This document shows, in pieces, positions 60,118 to 64,000 of a DNA stretch of 64,000 nucleotides. The position numbers and the translations under genes are program-made. The number at the start of each line of letters is the position of its first letter. Within the stretch, counting starts at the first letter, position 1. The DNA comes from Candidatus Thermochlorobacteriaceae bacterium (GTDB taxonomy: Bacteria > Bacteroidota > Chlorobiia > Chlorobiales > Thermochlorobacteraceae). The notes beneath the pieces are model-generated. The model did no database searches, was not told the DNA's origin, and saw only the letters and a program-made list of their open reading frames with translations. Location of the stretch: NCBI GenBank assembly GCA_029263855.1, contig JAJUFC010000006.1:62001-126000 (forward strand), read 5' to 3'.

Positions 60118-61320
60118 TTATCGAAACGCTTCAATGCCGGTGATGTCTGCACCGACGATAAGCGTGTGAATTTCGTGCGTGCCTTCGTAGGTCTTGACGG
60201 ATTCCAAGTTCATGGCGTGGCGCATGACGGGATATTCGCTCATGATGCCATTTGCGCCGAGTACTTCGCGTGCAAGTCGCGCAATGTTAAGCGCGATTTC
60301 AATGTTGTTGCGCTTTGCGAGCGAGACTTGTTGGAAAGTCATTTTGCCCTCGTCTTTAAGACGACCGAGCCGCCATGCCAAGAGTTGGGCTTTGGTGATT
60401 TCGGTAATCATATAGACGAGTTTTTCTTGAATGAGTTGGAATCGGGCAATGGGTTTATCGAATTGAATGCGCTTGCGTGCGTAGTCCAATGCTGATTCAT
60501 AGCACGCGATTGCCGCGCCGACACCGCCCCATGCAATTCCATAACGGGCTTGGGTCAGGCACGAGAGCGGACCTTTTAAGCCTTTGACACTCGGCAGCAT
60601 CGCCTCTTTCGGGACACGCACGTCTTGCAAGATGAGTTCCGACGTTACGGAGGCGCGAAGCGACCATTTGTTTTTCATTTCAGGTGCGGAAAAGCCTTTG
60701 GCGTCGTTCGGCACAATGAAGCCGCGCACGGTGCCGCCTTCGTCTTCATTTTTTGCCCAAACGATTGAGATGTCGGCGACGGTGCCGTTTGTAATCCACA
60801 TTTTCGCGCCGTTGAGAATGTAGTCGTTGCCGTCTTTTGTGGCGCGCGTTTTCATTGAGCCGGGGTCGCTTCCGCTGTCGGGTTCGGTTAAGCCGAAGCA
60901 ACCGATGAGTTCGGCTTTGGCGAGTTTGGGCAGGTAGTAATTTTTTTGCTCTTCAGAGCCGAAAGCGTAAATCGGATACATCACGAGCGCAGATTGAACG
61001 GAGGCGAAACTTCTTACGCCCGAATCGCCGCGTTCTAATTCTTGCATCATCAAGCCGTAAGCGATGTTGTTCAATCCTGCGCACCCATATTTTTCGGGAA
61101 GCGTCGCGCCGAAGAAGCCGAGTTCCGCCATTTCTTTGATGAGTTCCGTCGGGAAGGTTGCTTTTTGTGCGTGTTCATCGATAATGGGAATGACGCGGCG
61201 GTCGACCCACTCACGCACACTATCGCGCACAGCCTTTTCTTCGTCGGTATAAACGCCGTCGTCCAAGTTGTAGTAGTCCGCATTGATGAGGGTTTCAACC
61301 GATTCTCCGTTGTGAAGCAT
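60118..61320 (-). CDS. Acyl-CoA dehydrogenase, glutaryl-CoA dehydrogenase-like
   Basis: This 400-residue flavoenzyme has the acyl-CoA dehydrogenase fold: GCFGLTEPDSGSDPGSM and MWITNGTVADI at the FAD site. The C-terminal motif TYEGTHEIHTLIVGADITGIEAF contains the catalytic Glu and matches glutaryl-CoA dehydrogenases. Glutaryl-CoA dehydrogenase oxidatively decarboxylates glutaryl-CoA to crotonyl-CoA in lysine and tryptophan breakdown, passing electrons to ETF. The subfamily call is by the C-terminal motif. It is transcribed alone on the minus strand, preceded by a repeat-rich gap. Confidence 0.9.
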   Translation of the reverse strand: MLHNGESVETLINADYYNLDDGVYTDEEKAVRDSVREWVDRRVIPIIDEHAQKATFPTELIKEMAELGFFGATLPEKYGCAGLNNIAYGLMMQELERGDSGVRSFASVQSALVMYPIYAFGSEEQKNYYLPKLAKAELIGCFGLTEPDSGSDPGSMKTRATKDGNDYILNGAKMWITNGTVADISIVWAKNEDEGGTVRGFIVPNDAKGFSAPEMKNKWSLRASVTSELILQDVRVPKEAMLPSVKGLKGPLSCLTQARYGIAWGGVGAAIACYESALDYARKRIQFDKPIARFQLIQEKLVYMITEITKAQLLAWRLGRLKDEGKMTFQQVSLAKRNNIEIALNIARLAREVLGANGIMSEYPVMRHAMNLESVKTYEGTHEIHTLIVGADITGIEAFR

Positions 61321-61367
61321 AGTTTGACAAGGTTTAATTCTGTGAAAAATTTTGGTATAGTGAAGTT

Positions 61368-61397
61368 ACAAAAAGCCGTGTAGACAAAAAGCCGTGG
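61368..61397. repeat. Two 13-bp repeats with 16-bp period
   Basis: ACAAAAAGCCGTG starts at 61368 and again at 61384. It lies upstream of the acyl-CoA dehydrogenase start and beside the 14-bp array at 61407. Confidence 0.7.
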
Positions 61398-61406
61398 TCA
61401 GTAAAA

Positions 61407-61462
61407 TTTTCACCAAAAGATTTTCACCAAAAGATTTTCACCAAAAGATTTTCACCAAAAGA
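61407..61462. repeat. Four perfect tandem 14-bp repeats
   Basis: TTTTCACCAAAAGA occurs four times head to tail at 61407-61420, 61421-61434, 61435-61448 and 61449-61462. The array directly abuts the terminator hairpin of the RRM gene. It is the longest of several short tandem arrays in the window and should vary in copy number between strains. Confidence 0.95.
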
Positions 61463-61487
61463 AAAAGGCGAATATGATGATTCGCCT
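61462..61487 (-). terminator. Terminator after the RRM protein gene
   Basis: On the minus strand AGGCGAAT (61487-61480) pairs with ATTCGCCT (61473-61466) around a six-base loop, followed by a T run. It lies 45 bases after the stop codon of the RRM gene and its T run leads into the 14-bp repeat array. Confidence 0.8.
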
Positions 61488-61531
61488 CTTTGTCGTCCTT
61501 ACTGTCAGCAGGTTGTGGCTTTGTGGTGCGA

Positions 61532-61897
61532 TTAGTAGCGTTTGTTGAAGCCGCCACGTTCGCCTCGATCGCCGCCGCGGCTGAACCCGCCACGTTCGCC
61601 ACGTTCGCCTCGATCGCCACCACGGCTGAACCCACCACGCTCGCCTCGGTCGCCGAACGGTTTCTTTTCGGGTGGTCGTGCGTCATTGACGCGAAGTGGA
61701 CGTCCGTCCAAATCTTTGCCGTCCATCGCCGTTTTTGCCGCTTCCGCCGCTTCATTTGAACCATATTCCACAAATCCAAAGCCTTTGCCTTGAATGATTT
61801 TCACAGAAACCACATCGCCATATGATTCAAACGCAGAGCGAAGCGATTCTTCCGTCGTGTTGTAGTTGAGATTTCCGACGTAGAGTTTAAGAGCCAT
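61532..61897 (-). CDS. RNA-binding protein with RRM domain and RGG-type tail
   Basis: This 121-residue protein has a single RRM (residues 3-77) with RNP2 LYVGNL and RNP1 KGFGFVEY. A Gly/Arg-rich tail of about 40 residues repeats GDRGERGGFSRG. Similar glycine-rich RNA-binding proteins in Cyanobacteria and Bacteroidota are abundant and often cold-induced. ATG at 61897 was chosen over a longer upstream frame since it starts exactly at the RRM. The tail is encoded by tandem 45-bp-scale repeats at about 61552-61640. It ends in a terminator and has a long leader of over 200 bases to the divergent ABC gene. Confidence 0.93.
   Translation of the reverse strand: MALKLYVGNLNYNTTEESLRSAFESYGDVVSVKIIQGKGFGFVEYGSNEAAEAAKTAMDGKDLDGRPLRVNDARPPEKKPFGDRGERGGFSRGGDRGERGERGGFSRGGDRGERGGFNKRY
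61552..61654 (-). repeat. In-frame tandem repeats encoding the RGG tail
   Basis: Within the RRM gene, blocks containing CGCCTCGATCGCC and CGGCTGAACC recur with minor changes, producing the repeated GERGGFSRGGDR peptides. Expansion or contraction by unit deletion would keep the frame. Confidence 0.7.
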
Positions 61898-62157
61898 TTT
61901 AAGAAACAGTTGAAAGTTATCAAGATACAAGAACGACTGGACGAGACGGAAACGAAGGACGAGGAGAGACCAGACCAGAAAATTTAGAGGAGTGATTCTC
62001 AACAAATACCGCGCTACGACCCACACAGTCAAACGCTAATCTACAACCTTTACAGTGCCTATCCAAATTTGCATGAACTTATTTACCTTGTGATAACATT
62101 CAATTTTTGCACGCGCTTTCAGTGCTTCATCAACTCAATTTCACCGAATCAAATTTT

Positions 62158-62814
62158 ATGAGCATCGTCATCACCAACCTTGTTTATGCTTATTCCAACA
62201 CAGCCAAGCCGATTCTCAACATTCCTTCATTCGAAGTTCAAGACGGCGAAAACGTGGCATTGGTTGGAAAATCAGGGAGCGGTAAATCTACGTTGCTTAA
62301 CGCGATTGCAGGAATCGTCTCCGTCTCGCAAGGCTCTTTGAAAGTGAATGGCATTGAACTCTCGTCGCTTTCCGAAACGGAGCGCGACGCTTTTCGCGCC
62401 GAAAATGTTGGCTACGTGTTTCAAACCTTCAATTTGCTTCAAGGTTTAACCGCACTTGAAAACGTGATGCTTGCGATGAGTTTCACAAAAAAAATTTCTG
62501 ACGCTAAATCGCGCGCAAAGCAGCTGCTCGAGCGCGTCGGCTTGGGCGATAAGCAAACACATAAGCCGCGCGAACTTTCAGTTGGGGAGCAACAGCGGGT
62601 TGCCATCGCACGCGCCATCGCCAATGAACCCAAACTTCTTCTTGCCGATGAGCCTACCGCAAACCTCGATGAACAAAACACCGATTCAGTTTTGACCCTA
62701 CTCAAAGAAGTTACTTCGGAAAACAATCGGATTTTAATTTTGGTTACGCACGAGCCCGATGTCGCGGCAAGCCTTCCCCGCTCGATCGACCTAAAATCGC
62801 TCAACCGCATATAA
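62158..62814 (+). CDS. ABC transporter ATP-binding protein (LolD/MacB-like)
   Basis: This 218-residue ATPase has Walker A GKSGSGKST, the Q-loop VFQTFNLLQGL, signature LSVGEQQR, Walker B LLLADEPT and the switch His in VTHEP. The FQxFNLLxxLTALENV pattern is typical of the LolD/MacB/FtsE group, which works with FtsX-like permeases on lipoproteins or peptides. No permease lies next to it in the window. ATG at 62158 places the first strand correctly. It is preceded by a 260-base gap shared with the divergent RRM gene. Confidence 0.92.
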   Translation: MSIVITNLVYAYSNTAKPILNIPSFEVQDGENVALVGKSGSGKSTLLNAIAGIVSVSQGSLKVNGIELSSLSETERDAFRAENVGYVFQTFNLLQGLTALENVMLAMSFTKKISDAKSRAKQLLERVGLGDKQTHKPRELSVGEQQRVAIARAIANEPKLLLADEPTANLDEQNTDSVLTLLKEVTSENNRILILVTHEPDVAASLPRSIDLKSLNRI

Positions 62815-62946
62815 ATCTTCACGTTTGAATTTTTTTTAAGATGCCATTTGTTTCTTTTATTATGTTAAACCTTTGTAGTCGGTTTCGCGTAAAGCGCACT
62901 CCGTAAAAAATTAAAAATCTATAAACCCTTTGACCTTTTCAATACA

Positions 62947-64000
62947 ATGAACAAGAAAACTCTCTTTACGGCAATTGGTTTGATTTTTGTCGGAATCGTC
63001 ATTGGCGTTGTTGCCTTGACGGGCTTGCAATTTACGGGCATCGGTAGTGCGCAAGAGCGCAAGGGTTCAGCCGCCATTGGCAACGCCACTTACGCGCCAA
63101 CACCATCTATGACTTGGCTCAAATCGATGAATCAAGCTTTTATCGATGTAGCGAACATCGTCAAGCCGACCGTCGTCAGCATTGATGTTTCGGCAAAGGC
63201 AAGCACGGCGCGCGTTCCGAACGACCGCTTTCACAACTTCGAAGATGAAGAAGGTGAGAAAGAAGGCGACCTGTTCAGGTTCTTTTTCCGACCGCCGGGC
63301 GGATTGAATGACGTGCCCATTCGTGGCTCGGGTTCAGGCGTAATTGTTTCCGCCGACGGCTACATCCTGACCAATCACCACGTCGTTAAAGATGCCGCAG
63401 ATAAAGGCACAATTACCATCATTCTCGACGACAAGCGCGAATACAAAGCCAAGTTCATCGGAAGCGACCCCTTAACCGACATTGCCGTCGTTAAAATTGA
63501 CGCACAGGATTTACCTGTGATTGCGTTTGGAAATTCCGATAGCGTTCAAGTTGGTGAGTGGGTCTTGGCAGTTGGCAATCCGTTCAGCCTTGCCTCGACG
63601 GTAACGGCGGGCATTGTGAGCGCGATAGGCAGAAACATCGGCATTATTGGCGACAGTTACGGGGTTGAAAGTTTTATTCAAACCGATGCGGCCGTCAATC
63701 CGGGCAATAGCGGCGGCGCGCTCGTCAATGTTGAAGGCAGATTGGTCGGAATCAACACGGCAATCGCTACGCGCAACGGCGGCTATCAAGGCTACAGTTT
63801 CGCTGTGCCCGTCAACATCGCCAAAGCCGTTGCCGAAGATTTAATCAAGTATGGCAAAATTTCTCGCGGCTACATTGGCGTTCAAATCAAGCCTGTTGAT
63901 GCGACGGCGGCAAAAGCACTTGGTCTCTCGAAGCCCGAAGGCGCGTGGGTTCAACAGCTCGTCAAGGGCGGCGCGGCGGAAAGCGCGGGGATTAAAGAAG
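62947..64000 (+). CDS. HtrA/DegP-family periplasmic serine protease, 3' truncated by window edge
   Basis: The frame from ATG 62947 is open to the right edge (351 codons seen). It has an N-terminal hydrophobic segment (LFTAIGLIFVGIVIGVVAL) acting as signal or anchor, then a trypsin-like domain with His in TNHHVV, Asp in LTDIAVV and Ser in NPGNSGGAL, and the start of a PDZ domain (SRGYIGVQIKPVD). HtrA proteases degrade or refold misfolded envelope proteins. A charged insert with acidic residues lies before the catalytic domain. The remaining PDZ region and stop are outside the window. Confidence 0.95.
   Translation, partial: MNKKTLFTAIGLIFVGIVIGVVALTGLQFTGIGSAQERKGSAAIGNATYAPTPSMTWLKSMNQAFIDVANIVKPTVVSIDVSAKASTARVPNDRFHNFEDEEGEKEGDLFRFFFRPPGGLNDVPIRGSGSGVIVSADGYILTNHHVVKDAADKGTITIILDDKREYKAKFIGSDPLTDIAVVKIDAQDLPVIAFGNSDSVQVGEWVLAVGNPFSLASTVTAGIVSAIGRNIGIIGDSYGVESFIQTDAAVNPGNSGGALVNVEGRLVGINTAIATRNGGYQGYSFAVPVNIAKAVAEDLIKYGKISRGYIGVQIKPVDATAAKALGLSKPEGAWVQQLVKGGAAESAGIKE

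Noticed and set aside
61407-61462. Possible CRISPR array (four direct repeats)
   Set aside because: The 14-bp units abut without spacers and no cas gene is present; it is a simple tandem repeat.

Overview
The window looks like a chromosomal segment from the Bacteroidota/Chlorobiota lineage, most plausibly a Chloroherpeton- or Thermochlorobacter-like member of the Chlorobi. The evidence is a PorX-type response regulator (the two-component arm of type IX secretion), a TonB receptor with a carboxypeptidase-regulatory N-domain, a bacillithiol synthase (BshC), weak or absent Shine-Dalgarno sequences at most starts, and promoter-like elements of the form TTG-N18/19-TAnnTTTG. No photosynthesis gene is visible, so phototrophy can be neither claimed nor excluded. 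An O2-dependent coproporphyrinogen oxidase (HemF), an exported superoxide dismutase and a glutaryl-CoA dehydrogenase-like enzyme suggest an organism that meets oxygen. The lineage call is an inference.

Layout. 1-8 kb: the end of a UbiA/MenA prenyltransferase, a TetR regulator overlapping a TonB receptor, an MFS transporter, a stand-alone maltokinase overlapping a ComF-like gene, and rsmE. 8-10 kb: a Nudix hydrolase, then a gas-vesicle gene pair (GvpJ/S-like and GvpK) and hisN. 10-16 kb (minus strand): bshC, a frataxin-like gene, a DNA methyltransferase with an N-terminal helix-turn-helix, guaB, a small outer-membrane barrel and a frameshifted lipoprotein gene. 16-21 kb: a split transketolase with a HicBA toxin-antitoxin pair between its halves, a dienelactone hydrolase and a class III aminotransferase. 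21-28 kb: a TPR-containing histidine kinase, a Card1/DUF1887-like CARF protein with a degenerate nuclease site, a SulP transporter with carbonic anhydrase, then mpg, truA and a receiver-only regulator. 28-38 kb: SDR, nth, DegT aminotransferase, an unrecognised membrane-like protein, metF, pgsA-like, a TPR lipoprotein, a PHP phosphoesterase, hisH, hisA and tRNA-Val(CAC). 38-48 kb: esterase, mutL, DUF4159, a truncated receiver, a sigma-54 activator, a fatty-acid-hydroxylase-like protein, a pentapeptide protein, an ABC-2 permease, a lipoprotein, an RpiB-family isomerase and a BrnTA toxin-antitoxin pair. 48-64 kb: porX, an AgmX/TonB-C-like protein, a lipase, hemF, aspS, an exported SOD, mlaE, a glycoside hydrolase, a nuoI-like ferredoxin, comEC, an acyl-CoA dehydrogenase, an RRM protein, a LolD-like ATPase and the start of an HtrA protease.

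Most of the window is ordinary housekeeping sequence. What stands out is: the CARF-type protein without any CRISPR locus in view; the isolated gvp pair; two toxin-antitoxin modules next to pentose-phosphate genes, one with a dnaX-like A AAA AAG frameshift site and one bounded by duplicated leader DNA; and a recurring habit of 13-16 bp tandem duplications at gene ends.
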